Source: Microbacterium kyungheense (GTDB lineage: Bacteria > Actinomycetota > Actinomycetes > Actinomycetales > Microbacteriaceae). Taken from it: a stretch of 64,000 nt of DNA. Positions 8,713 to 15,983 of the stretch are shown one piece after another. The notes under the pieces are model-generated. The model had not been told where the DNA came from. It saw only the letters and a list, made by a program, of their open reading frames with translations, and ran no database searches. Position 1 is the stretch's first letter; every line of letters begins with the position of its first letter. The stretch lies in NCBI RefSeq assembly GCF_006783905.1, contig NZ_VFPE01000007.1, positions 62,001 through 126,000 of the forward strand. Reading direction: 5' to 3'. A program made the translations under genes and the position numbers.

Positions 8713-9297
8713 TCAGCCGCTCCACCACAGCCGCGCGGTCCCCCTGAGGTCCGCCAGCGGCACGGCGCCGTGACTCGGCTGCGACAGCGAGAGCCGGGAA
8801 TCGGCAGACGCGGCGCGGTTGTCGCCCATGACCCAGACGGTGCCGTCGGGCACCTGGACGCGGAACGGGATGTCGCCGCCCGGGCGCCTGTCGCCCGCGT
8901 AGGCCTCGTCGGTCGGCGCGCCGTTGACGAGGATCCGCCCGCCGCCCGCCTCGCAGCACACCACGACGTCGCCGGCGACGCCGACGACGCGTTTCACAAG
9001 GATCGATCCGGGCGTGCCCGACCATCCTTCGCGGTCGACGAGCAGCACGATGTCGCCGCGTGAGGGCGTGCTCCAGCGGTCGAACACGACGTGGTCGCCG
9101 GCGCGGAGGGTCGGCGTCATGGAGTCGTTGCGCACGGTCGCGACGCCGAAGGCGGCAAGGGCGACGGCCGCCACGACGGCGGGGATCACCACGGCCGCCG
9201 CGGCGGCGAGGACGCGCCGTCTGCGCTGCCCCGACGGGCGCGCCGGTGCGTCGTCGCCCGTGCCCTCCGGCAGCGTCGCCAGGGCCGCGGCGATCAC
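8713..9297 (-). CDS. lepB: Signal peptidase I
   Basis: This 194-aa membrane enzyme removes signal peptides from exported proteins. A single hydrophobic anchor spans about residues 29-52 and is followed by the catalytic serine in RNDSMTP (Ser59), the catalytic lysine in ILVKRVVG (Lys102) and the GDNRAASADSR box (about 158-168), so the Ser-Lys dyad is intact. It is shorter than E. coli LepB and like other actinobacterial enzymes. The GTG start overlaps the stop of the DUF305 gene (GTGA). Together with the surface protein next door this suggests a secretion-linked set, which is an inference. Confidence 0.92.
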   Translation of the reverse strand: MIAAALATLPEGTGDDAPARPSGQRRRRVLAAAAAVVIPAVVAAVALAAFGVATVRNDSMTPTLRAGDHVVFDRWSTPSRGDIVLLVDREGWSGTPGSILVKRVVGVAGDVVVCCEAGGGRILVNGAPTDEAYAGDRRPGGDIPFRVQVPDGTVWVMGDNRAASADSRLSLSQPSHGAVPLADLRGTARLWWSG

Positions 9298-9989
9298 GGC
9301 GTCTCGGCCAGCAGCGCCGTCATCGCCGTGATCTCGCGCTCCTGCTCGACGAGCACGTGCTTTCCGGAGCTGCGCACGTACGCGTTGGAGCCGCCGCGCA
9401 CCGCCGCCTCGGCCATCTCGAGCGCGCCTTCGTGGTGCGCGATCATCAGCTCGAGGAACATGCGGTCGGCTGCGGAGCCCTCGGCAGCATCCAGGGCGGC
9501 GAGCTGGGCAGCGCTGGCCATCCCCTTCATCTGCGTGTGCGGATGGTCACCGCAGGTGGGAGGCTCCGCGGATGCCGGGACGGCGTCACCACCGTGGCCG
9601 CCCGCGTGCGCGCCGTGGCCGGTGGCGCCCGCGGTCGCGGCCGGGACCGCCTGTCGCCAGGCATCCTGCCACGCGCGCATCGTCTCGATCTCGGCGGTCT
9701 GGTCGGCGACGATGAACTCTGCCAGCGCCCGGGTGCGCTCGCGGACACCCGAGGCGTCGAGCAGCAGGCCGCTGAGCTCCACTGCCTGCTCATGATGCGG
9801 GATCATGCCCTCGATGTAGCAGTGGTCCTCGGCCGTCGGGAAGGCCGTCCCCGCGGCATCCATCCGCACGCCCGACGCCTGAGGCTGCGACGGCGGGGGC
9901 GTCGTCAGGCCGAGCACGACCACCGTCATGCCGAGAGCCGCGGTCGAGAGGGCGAGCACGACGCCGAGTGCGGCGATGCGACTGCGCAT
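9294..9989 (-). CDS. DUF305 exported protein, two intact His-His motifs
   Basis: The 231-aa protein has an N-terminal hydrophobic segment (residues 5-28) that acts as signal or anchor, then two DUF305 repeats. Each carries the M-I-x-HH-E-x-A motif: MIPHHEQAVEL (His65-66) and MIAHHEGALEM (His185-186). Between them lies a His-rich GHGAHAGGHGG stretch. DUF305 is a ferritin-like helical family often found with copper or other metal handling; metal binding here is inferred from the histidines. The ATG at 9989 is preceded by AAGGGA at good spacing; longer in-frame extensions lack a ribosome site. It is coupled to lepB downstream. Confidence 0.9.
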   Translation of the reverse strand: MRSRIAALGVVLALSTAALGMTVVVLGLTTPPPSQPQASGVRMDAAGTAFPTAEDHCYIEGMIPHHEQAVELSGLLLDASGVRERTRALAEFIVADQTAEIETMRAWQDAWRQAVPAATAGATGHGAHAGGHGGDAVPASAEPPTCGDHPHTQMKGMASAAQLAALDAAEGSAADRMFLELMIAHHEGALEMAEAAVRGGSNAYVRSSGKHVLVEQEREITAMTALLAETP

Positions 9990-10086
9990 GGGATTCCCTT
10001 CGGAGAGGATGCCGCGATCCGCGCGGTCCGGTGCCTGATGCGAGCGGGCAAGGGGCGACGCGCTGGTGCGCGCCGCCCCCGGACGG

Positions 10087-11961
10087 TCAGGCGTGTGCCG
10101 TGACACTCCGCTGACGCCGCAGGTACCACGAGGTACCCGCGAGGCCGGCTCCGGCGATGAGGAGCACGAGCCCCGACATCGCCCAGCGGTTGGCGTCCGT
10201 CCCCGTCGAGGCGAGAGCCCCGAGGATCGCGGCCGGCGAGGCGGAGGCCACCGTGAAGGTGCCCTGCGCGACCGCCGCCGACGTCTGCCCCGTCAGCACG
10301 AGCGTGTGCTCACCGGCAGGCGTTCCCGACGGCACGAGGAACTGCACGTCGACGCTGCCCTCGGAGTCCGCGACGAAGGTGCCGACGTCGACGGGATCGG
10401 AGTGCATCACGGCGCTCACGGTCTCGCCCGGCGCGAAGCCGCCCGCCGACGCCGCCAGCGATGCACCGGGAGCGACCTCGGACTGGCCGAACGTCACCGC
10501 CGCGGTGGGCGCGTTGCCGTTGCCGTTGCCGTTCCCGTTCCCGTTGCCGTTGCCGTTCCCGTTGCCGTTCCCGGGCGTCGTCGGCGTCGCCGTCGGGGTC
10601 GGCTCCCCCGTCGGCTCGGTGGTCGGCGCGGGCGACGCGGTGGGCGTCGGGGTGATGTTCGGGTTCGGCACCCCGCGCATGTCACCGTTGACCCACTTGC
10701 GGCCCTCGGGGATGTTGGGGTTCTGCGCGGCGAAGTCACGCGGATACAGCGTGAAGCCCTGCCAGTGGATCGGCATGGGACTCTGGTCCTCGTCGCGGTT
10801 GATGTGGTGGAACCCGACGTTCACCCACGCCACCGGGTCGTCGAGCGTCTCGCCGTCCGCGATGTAGTCGGTGACCATCTGACCCGCCTTGGACGGGATG
10901 AGGTTGTGGCTGGCGTGGATCTCGTCCGACTTCGCCGACGTGAACGCGATGTCGAAGTCGGTCTCGGGGTTGAGGTTGTACGCCTGGTCACGCGGGACGA
11001 TGATCTCGTACGAACGCGCGTGGCCGTCCGCGTTGAGACTGTCGGGGTTCACCACCCGGTACGCCTCGCGGTTGGACCCCAGGGTCTTGGTCTCGGTGCT
11101 CACCTGGGTCAGCTGCGTCTCCAGGATCGCGGTGTGGCCGGTGTCGCCGGTCGTGCCGTAGTCGCCGGTGGGGGTGGTGGCGAACTTCTCGACCACCTGC
11201 TTCGCCCCCGAGTCGATGCCGAAGTCCACCCGCCAGAACGCCGAGTGATAGTGGTTGACCGCGAAGTCCTCCTGGCCCGGCGCGATCGGCCAGCCCTGGT
11301 TCACGACGTTGACGTAGTCGTTGGGCGAGAGGTCGCCCGTGGCGCCCAGGCGCACCGAGATCTCGCCGTCGTCGTGGAAGCGGTACTCGGTCTGGTACTC
11401 GTACCAGCCGATGCGCGACACGGTGTGCAGCACGAGGTCGGTGCCCTGCGCGGCGTAGAGCGCGTCGTTCGAGATGTTCGAGCGGTACGCGAGGCCCGAG
11501 TTCTCCTCGCCGATGCAGACGGCCGGGATGTCGCCGCGCGTGGCGTCGACCCAGGCGCTGCGCACCTCGCCGACGGGGCAGTCGACGGCGGCGATCGCCT
11601 GCAGGCGTCGGCCGCCCACCTGATAGGTCGTGACGTCGTTGTACTCCGTGGCACCGGTGTCGTACGGCACGTTGAGCTGCGCCAGGGCGATCGAGTCGAG
11701 CACCAGGATGGGCGCGGCGTCGTCGCGCGGCTGGTAGGCCACCTTGTCGAGCACGAGGCCGCGGTAGGTGTCCAGGCGCCAGCACATCTGCCAGCTCGAG
11801 CCGGCTTCGAGCGTCTTCGAGACGAGCGAGTCGCCGGAACAGGATGCCTCGGTGACGGTCTGCGCCGAGGCGGCCACGGGTGCGGACAGCACGAGGCCGC
11901 CGGCGAGCAGCGCCATCGCGGTGCCCGCCCCGAGGAGCCGGCGGAGGGAGGTTCGTTTCAT
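10087..11961 (-). CDS. Surface-anchored copper amine oxidase-like protein (catalytic-domain homologue)
   Basis: The 624-aa protein has a signal peptide (residues 1-33, ending AASAQ), a copper amine oxidase catalytic-domain-like region to about residue 430, a Pro/Thr linker, ten Gly-Asn units, a beta-type domain and a C-terminal LASTG (583-587) followed by a membrane helix and Arg-rich tail, i.e. a class E-type sortase signal. Candidate active-site residues are the base Asp109, the cofactor Tyr187 in GWYEY, the copper ligands His237 and His239 in NHYHS, and His385/His386 in GFHHINRDED. The usual Asn before the cofactor Tyr is Trp186. The ATG at 11961 has GGAG 9 nt upstream. The N-terminal oxidase domains seem to be in the adjacent gene (11979-12824). 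Confidence 0.82.
   Translation of the reverse strand: MKRTSLRRLLGAGTAMALLAGGLVLSAPVAASAQTVTEASCSGDSLVSKTLEAGSSWQMCWRLDTYRGLVLDKVAYQPRDDAAPILVLDSIALAQLNVPYDTGATEYNDVTTYQVGGRRLQAIAAVDCPVGEVRSAWVDATRGDIPAVCIGEENSGLAYRSNISNDALYAAQGTDLVLHTVSRIGWYEYQTEYRFHDDGEISVRLGATGDLSPNDYVNVVNQGWPIAPGQEDFAVNHYHSAFWRVDFGIDSGAKQVVEKFATTPTGDYGTTGDTGHTAILETQLTQVSTETKTLGSNREAYRVVNPDSLNADGHARSYEIIVPRDQAYNLNPETDFDIAFTSAKSDEIHASHNLIPSKAGQMVTDYIADGETLDDPVAWVNVGFHHINRDEDQSPMPIHWQGFTLYPRDFAAQNPNIPEGRKWVNGDMRGVPNPNITPTPTASPAPTTEPTGEPTPTATPTTPGNGNGNGNGNGNGNGNGNGNAPTAAVTFGQSEVAPGASLAASAGGFAPGETVSAVMHSDPVDVGTFVADSEGSVDVQFLVPSGTPAGEHTLVLTGQTSAAVAQGTFTVASASPAAILGALASTGTDANRWAMSGLVLLIAGAGLAGTSWYLRRQRSVTAHA
10513..10572 (-). repeat. 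Ten tandem hexamers encoding a Gly-Asn linker
   Basis: Ten hexamers of the form GTTGCC or GTTCCC (plus strand) encode ten consecutive Gly-Asn pairs in the surface oxidase. Such a tract is prone to length change by slippage and would act as a flexible spacer between the enzyme domain and the cell-wall anchor. Confidence 0.9.
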
Positions 11962-11978
11962 CGGGAGTGTCTCCGTGA

Positions 11979-12824
11979 TCATGAGATGGACAGGACGGCA
12001 CGCGTCGACAGGTTGACGACGTAGGTGCTGGTGGTGAGGAAGGCGCCGCCGTCGACCTGTGCGAGCAGCTGCACGCAGCGATCGACGCCGCACGATTCGG
12101 CGCCGAAGGATCCGGCATCCGTCGTGAAGGAATGGGCGGTCAGAAGGACCTCGGCGGAGGCCGGTGTCAGGACGGAGCCGCCGGCGAGCGCGGCGAACTC
12201 GTCGACGACGGGCTGCGCCGCCTCGGAGTCCAGCAGCAGCTCCCACGCCAGCGACGTCTCGGCGTCGGTCGGGGCGGGCTGCGTGCCCGACGCCCGCTCG
12301 ACGGCCTCGACGGACCCGGTCGTGACGTCGACGATCATGCTGACCGTCTCGTTCGTGGCGTAGTCGTAGTAGAGCGACAGCAGCCGGCGGTGTCCGTCGG
12401 CGTAGGCCTGGGGGTCGGCGACGTCGGTCGAGAGGAACTGCAGGCCGGGCTGGCCGAACACGTCCTTGCCCGCGGCGAAGACGGCGTCCTGCGCGCCGAC
12501 GAAGCGCACGTACTCGACTTCGGCTCCGGTCAGTCCGTCGTACGCGGCGGCGACGGTGGCGGGCTTGGGGATGTCCGCCGCCTTCTCGGGCGCGTCCTCG
12601 TCACTGCTGTCGGCGGCGATGGGCGTGGACGCCGTCGTCTCGGGCGACGAGGTCGCCTGGACGGCGGTCTGCGTCGCGAACACGAGCGCGACGACGGCCG
12701 CCGCGGCGGCGACCGCCGAGCCGATGCCGAGAGCGCGAGGGCTGAGCAGGCGTGCCCCTCTGGAGGGATGCCGCGGCGAAGGAGGCGGCGGGTCCCCCTG
12801 CGGCGTGAGCTGTTGTTCGGTCAC
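11979..12824 (-). CDS. Membrane-anchored protein resembling amine oxidase N-terminal domains
   Basis: The 281-aa protein has a short Pro-rich cytoplasmic start, one membrane helix (about residues 31-50) and an exported region. The exported part has the pattern seen in N2/N3 domains of copper amine oxidases: an E-V-E-Y-V-R-F stretch, then ETVSMIVDVTTGSVEAV, a GTQP motif, and an A-E-T-S-L-A-W-E-LLL...QPVVDEFAALAGG helix. Two Cys (ESCGVDRC) lie near the C-terminus. The GTG at 12824 is chosen because AAAGGA lies 5 nt upstream. It ends 17 nt before the catalytic gene start, so both are in one operon. The homology is by eye and moderate. Confidence 0.65.
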   Translation of the reverse strand: MTEQQLTPQGDPPPPSPRHPSRGARLLSPRALGIGSAVAAAAAVVALVFATQTAVQATSSPETTASTPIAADSSDEDAPEKAADIPKPATVAAAYDGLTGAEVEYVRFVGAQDAVFAAGKDVFGQPGLQFLSTDVADPQAYADGHRRLLSLYYDYATNETVSMIVDVTTGSVEAVERASGTQPAPTDAETSLAWELLLDSEAAQPVVDEFAALAGGSVLTPASAEVLLTAHSFTTDAGSFGAESCGVDRCVQLLAQVDGGAFLTTSTYVVNLSTRAVLSIS

Positions 12825-13075
12825 GGAAGTCCTTTCGCTGACGAGGACGCGGCTCGCACCCGCGTTCGGGCCGATTCTTCGCCGCGGCGGTTTCGCCTCC
12901 GTGTGGGGTCGCGAACGCCGATCGAAATCCTCGTGAGACGACCCGGCCTCCTCGCGACGTGCGCGTCTCGCGGCGCGACACAGAGACGAAACATGCACCG
13001 ACGTTCCGCGCAACGCCGCGCGTGTAGCGTCGCGCGCAGCCGCACGGCGGCAGGCGTCGACAGCGAGGAGGAGGC

Positions 13076-14512
13076 ATGAGCACCGCACTCGCGGACGCGA
13101 TCGAGCGGGCCCGCCCGCGCAGCGACCTCGGCCGCTCCCCGTTCGCGGGGCTCCGTCGCCGCCACGCCCGCACCGTGGACGTGGTCGCACAGTCCGTCGC
13201 CGCCACGGCCCCCGCCGGCGTCCTGCTGGTGCACCCGGCCGCCGCCTATGCCCGCAGCGGCTCGTTCGCGTTCCTCGACATCGCCATCACGATCACCCTG
13301 GTGGTCGGCGTCGCGCTCGTGATCGGCATGTTCGCGCGCCGCATCGCCAGCACCGGCTCGCTGTACACGTTCGCCGCCCGGGGCCTCGGGCCGCACGCCG
13401 GGCTCGTGGCGGGCGCCGCGCTCGGCATCGGCTACCTGGCGGTCGCCGTCAACACGCTCGCGTCGGGTTCGGCGCGCATCGCGAGCCTGCTGAGCGGCGG
13501 CGAGGCGCCACCCTGGCTCGTGATGGTGTTCGTGGTCGGATTCGGCGCGGTCATCGCGATCGTCGTCGCGCGCGGACTGCGCATATCCACGCGCATCCTG
13601 TTCGTGCTCGAGGCGATCGCCGTCCTGACGGTGCTGGCGCTGTCGATCGCCGCGCTCAGCCTCACCAGGTGGGACGTCGCCCTGCTCGTCCCGCGCGCGG
13701 CGGACTTCTCGCTCGACGCGATCATCACGGGCGTCGCGTTCGCGCTGATCGGCTTCGTCGGCTTCGAGAGCGGCGCCGCCTTGGGCCCCGAGACGCGGCG
13801 TCCGTTCGCCGCGGTGCCTCGCGCGATCATGGTGAGCGTCGGTGCGACGGGCGTCGTGATGCTCGTGGGCACGGCGGCCCAGCTCTCGATCGTCGCGGAC
13901 CGCCCCGGTGCGGCATCCCTCTCGGCCGTCACCGGGCTGTCCCGCCTCACCGACCTGATCGTCGCGATCTCGTTCCTCGCGTGCGCCCTGGCGATGACCA
14001 ACGCGGCGACGAGGCTCGCCTTCGCGATGAGTCGTGAAGGGCTCCTTCCCTCCGCGTTCGGCCGGGTATCGCGACGAGGGGTCCCGGCCGCCGCGGGCAT
14101 GATGCTCGCCGCCGCGGTCACGGCGGTGCCGGTGGCGGCGCTGGCCTGGGGCGGCAGCCGTCACGACGTGCGCGTCGTCACCTCGCCCGCCTCGATCCTC
14201 GGGTTCGTGCTCGCGTACGCGCTGGTCTGCGCGGCGGCGCCGGTGTTCCTCCGGCGGATCGGCGAGCTGACGGTGCGGGGCGCGCTGCTGTGCGTCGTGC
14301 CGCTGGGCGGTCTGCTGTGCATCCTCGGCTTCTATGTGGCCGCGACGGTGCGCGACAATCTGTCCGGGCTGCTGTGGGCGACAGGCATCCTCGCCGCCGT
14401 CGTCGCCGCCGGTTCCGTGCGGATCGCCCGCCATCCCGGTGTGGGCGAACGCATCGGCGTGCACGATTGGCCGACCGATGCCGACTGCCTGGATGGGCCG
14501 GCACGGTCGTGA
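13076..14512 (+). CDS. APC-family amino acid/amine permease
   Basis: The 478-aa protein has about 12 membrane helices and APC-superfamily features: VDVVAQSVAATAPAGV in helix 1, the GSLYTFAARGLGP loop, GFVGFESGAALGPETRRP at the helix 6 region and SREGLLPSAFGRVS. The ATG has GAGGAGGAGG just upstream. It is divergent from the amine oxidase operon across a 251-bp region that holds promoters for both but no gene. A role in importing amines or their oxidation products is possible; the substrate is not determined by sequence. Confidence 0.85.
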   Translation: MSTALADAIERARPRSDLGRSPFAGLRRRHARTVDVVAQSVAATAPAGVLLVHPAAAYARSGSFAFLDIAITITLVVGVALVIGMFARRIASTGSLYTFAARGLGPHAGLVAGAALGIGYLAVAVNTLASGSARIASLLSGGEAPPWLVMVFVVGFGAVIAIVVARGLRISTRILFVLEAIAVLTVLALSIAALSLTRWDVALLVPRAADFSLDAIITGVAFALIGFVGFESGAALGPETRRPFAAVPRAIMVSVGATGVVMLVGTAAQLSIVADRPGAASLSAVTGLSRLTDLIVAISFLACALAMTNAATRLAFAMSREGLLPSAFGRVSRRGVPAAAGMMLAAAVTAVPVAALAWGGSRHDVRVVTSPASILGFVLAYALVCAAAPVFLRRIGELTVRGALLCVVPLGGLLCILGFYVAATVRDNLSGLLWATGILAAVVAAGSVRIARHPGVGERIGVHDWPTDADCLDGPARS

Positions 14513-15255
14513 GCGGAGCGGGCATCGTGGGCGACATGCGACTGCCCGAGAAGGGGCTGGGACTGGCTCTCGAGATCCTCGAGCAGGTGGCTCGTGACGA
14601 TCGGGGCGCGTCGGCGGCCGACATCGCCCGCGCGGTCGGCGCGCCGCGCGCGACCGTGTACCGCGTCGTCAACTCCCTCGTCCGCGACGAATACCTGGTG
14701 CGGCGCTCGGACTTCTCGGGGTTCCTCCTCGGCACGCGCGTGCTCGAGCTGGCGGCGGTCGTCGGCGCCCGCACGCGTCCCGCCCATGCCGACGTCGTGG
14801 ATCGGCTGCGCGTCCACACCGGAGAAGCCGTGCACCTGTTCGCCTTCCACCGCACCGGGCTGCTGGTGCTCGACGAGGACGCCGCGCGCCCGCTGTCCGA
14901 CCGTCAGGCGCTGCTCGCCGACCCGACGCGATCGGCAATCGGCCACCTGTGGCTCGTCGCCCATCCGGATCGGCAGATGCCGCAGGCGCCGGCCTGGGCG
15001 CGGGAGGTCCCGGCCGCGGACCTCCGCCCGATCCACGAGGCGTACGCGGTCCGCGGGTACACCGAGCAGGTGGCCCTGCTCTCGTCCGATCGCGGGTGCC
15101 TCGCGGTGCCGATCCACGACGAGGCCGCGCGTCCTGTCGGCGCCGTCGCCCTGTCGACCTCGATCGCCGGCCTGTCGGTCGCCGCGCGCCACGTCGGAGC
15201 GCTGCGCGAGGCGGCACGCGCACTGGCGCCGCTCGGCTCCCTCAGCGGGTGGTGA
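14509..15255 (+). CDS. IclR-family transcriptional regulator
   Basis: The 248-aa protein has an N-terminal winged helix (residues 10-70: LALEILEQVARD, ASAADIARAVGAPRATVYRVVNSLVRDEYL) and an IclR-type effector domain ending with C-L-A-V-P-I and G-A-V-A-L-S motifs. The GTG at 14509 overlaps the permease stop as GTGA, so the two genes are coupled and the regulator probably controls the permease. An alternative ATG at 14536 would remove nine residues before the helix-turn-helix. Confidence 0.85.
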   Translation: MSGAGIVGDMRLPEKGLGLALEILEQVARDDRGASAADIARAVGAPRATVYRVVNSLVRDEYLVRRSDFSGFLLGTRVLELAAVVGARTRPAHADVVDRLRVHTGEAVHLFAFHRTGLLVLDEDAARPLSDRQALLADPTRSAIGHLWLVAHPDRQMPQAPAWAREVPAADLRPIHEAYAVRGYTEQVALLSSDRGCLAVPIHDEAARPVGAVALSTSIAGLSVAARHVGALREAARALAPLGSLSGW

Positions 15256-15264
15256 CGGGCCCGC

Positions 15265-15939
15265 TCACGGCGCCGGGACGATCTCGTCGATCAGCGGACC
15301 GTCGGCCTGCTCGCGCTCGAGCACGGCCTCGGCCGAGGCACGCACCTCGGGGTGCGGATCGGCGTCGAGGATCAGCGTCACGAGAGCCACCATGCCGGCG
15401 TTCTGCTCGCGCACGATCTCGGCGTAGCGGCGCTCCGCCTCGGGTGCCTGCGCGTCGACGAGCCCCTGCTCGGCCGACCAGCTCGGCATGCCCGGCATCT
15501 GCGCGTGGTCCGAGCCGTGCCCGCCGCACGGGCCGTCCGTGGGCGGCTCGAGCGGACGCGCCGGGGCCCACGAGACGTACCACTCGCGCAGGTCGTCGAG
15601 CTCGGCGACGTCCTCTCGGACCACGCGCTTCGCGAAGGCCTCGGCCGCCGGTGCGAGGTCGTCCTTGCGCAGCAGGGTCTGAGCGAGCTCCTCCTCCTTG
15701 ACGCGGTAGTAGATCATCGCCTCGACGTAGCAGTAGTCGTCCGCGGTCACCGTGTCGTCGATCACGACGGGAGAAGGGGATGCCGTCACGCCTCGCCCGT
15801 CCGCCGACGGGCGCGCGCTGGGCACGGCCTCGGCCGGGGACGACTCCCCGATGGGCACGCCCAGGACGGCGAGCGCCGCGCCCGCTGCGGCGGCCACGAC
15901 GGCGGCCGCGAGCACGGCGACGGTCTTCGGTCTGCGCAC
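15265..15939 (-). CDS. Degenerate DUF305-like exported protein
   Basis: The 224-aa protein has a signal/anchor helix (residues 6-28) and two repeats aligned with the DUF305 genes elsewhere in the window, but both His-His pairs are lost: AMIYYRVKEEEL (77-78) and IVREQNAGMVAL (178-179). The middle GPCGGHGSDHAQMPGM segment and a Y-C-Y-V-E-A-M-I start of repeat one are kept. GTG start with GGAAGG 7 nt upstream. It is convergent with the IclR gene (9 bp gap). Metal binding by the standard motif is unlikely. Confidence 0.78.
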   Translation of the reverse strand: MRRPKTVAVLAAAVVAAAAGAALAVLGVPIGESSPAEAVPSARPSADGRGVTASPSPVVIDDTVTADDYCYVEAMIYYRVKEEELAQTLLRKDDLAPAAEAFAKRVVREDVAELDDLREWYVSWAPARPLEPPTDGPCGGHGSDHAQMPGMPSWSAEQGLVDAQAPEAERRYAEIVREQNAGMVALVTLILDADPHPEVRASAEAVLEREQADGPLIDEIVPAP

Positions 15940-15983
15940 GCGAAGGCCTTCCGGTCGGGGATCGACCTGCGGGCGGGGAGGGG

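Noticed and set aside
6290..8773. 827-codon open frame on the plus strand opposite the FdhF/YdeP gene
   Set aside because: Arg/His/Val/Gly-rich with no domain signatures; it is an antisense shadow created by high G+C codon bias of the real gene.
10513..10572. Ten hexamer repeats as a possible CRISPR or regulatory array
   Set aside because: The units are in frame inside a coding region and encode Gly-Asn pairs; there are no spacers.
12821..14464. 547-codon minus-strand open frame opposite the APC permease at 13 kb
   Set aside because: Extreme Arg/Asp/His content and no homologous motif; the plus strand has the real membrane protein.
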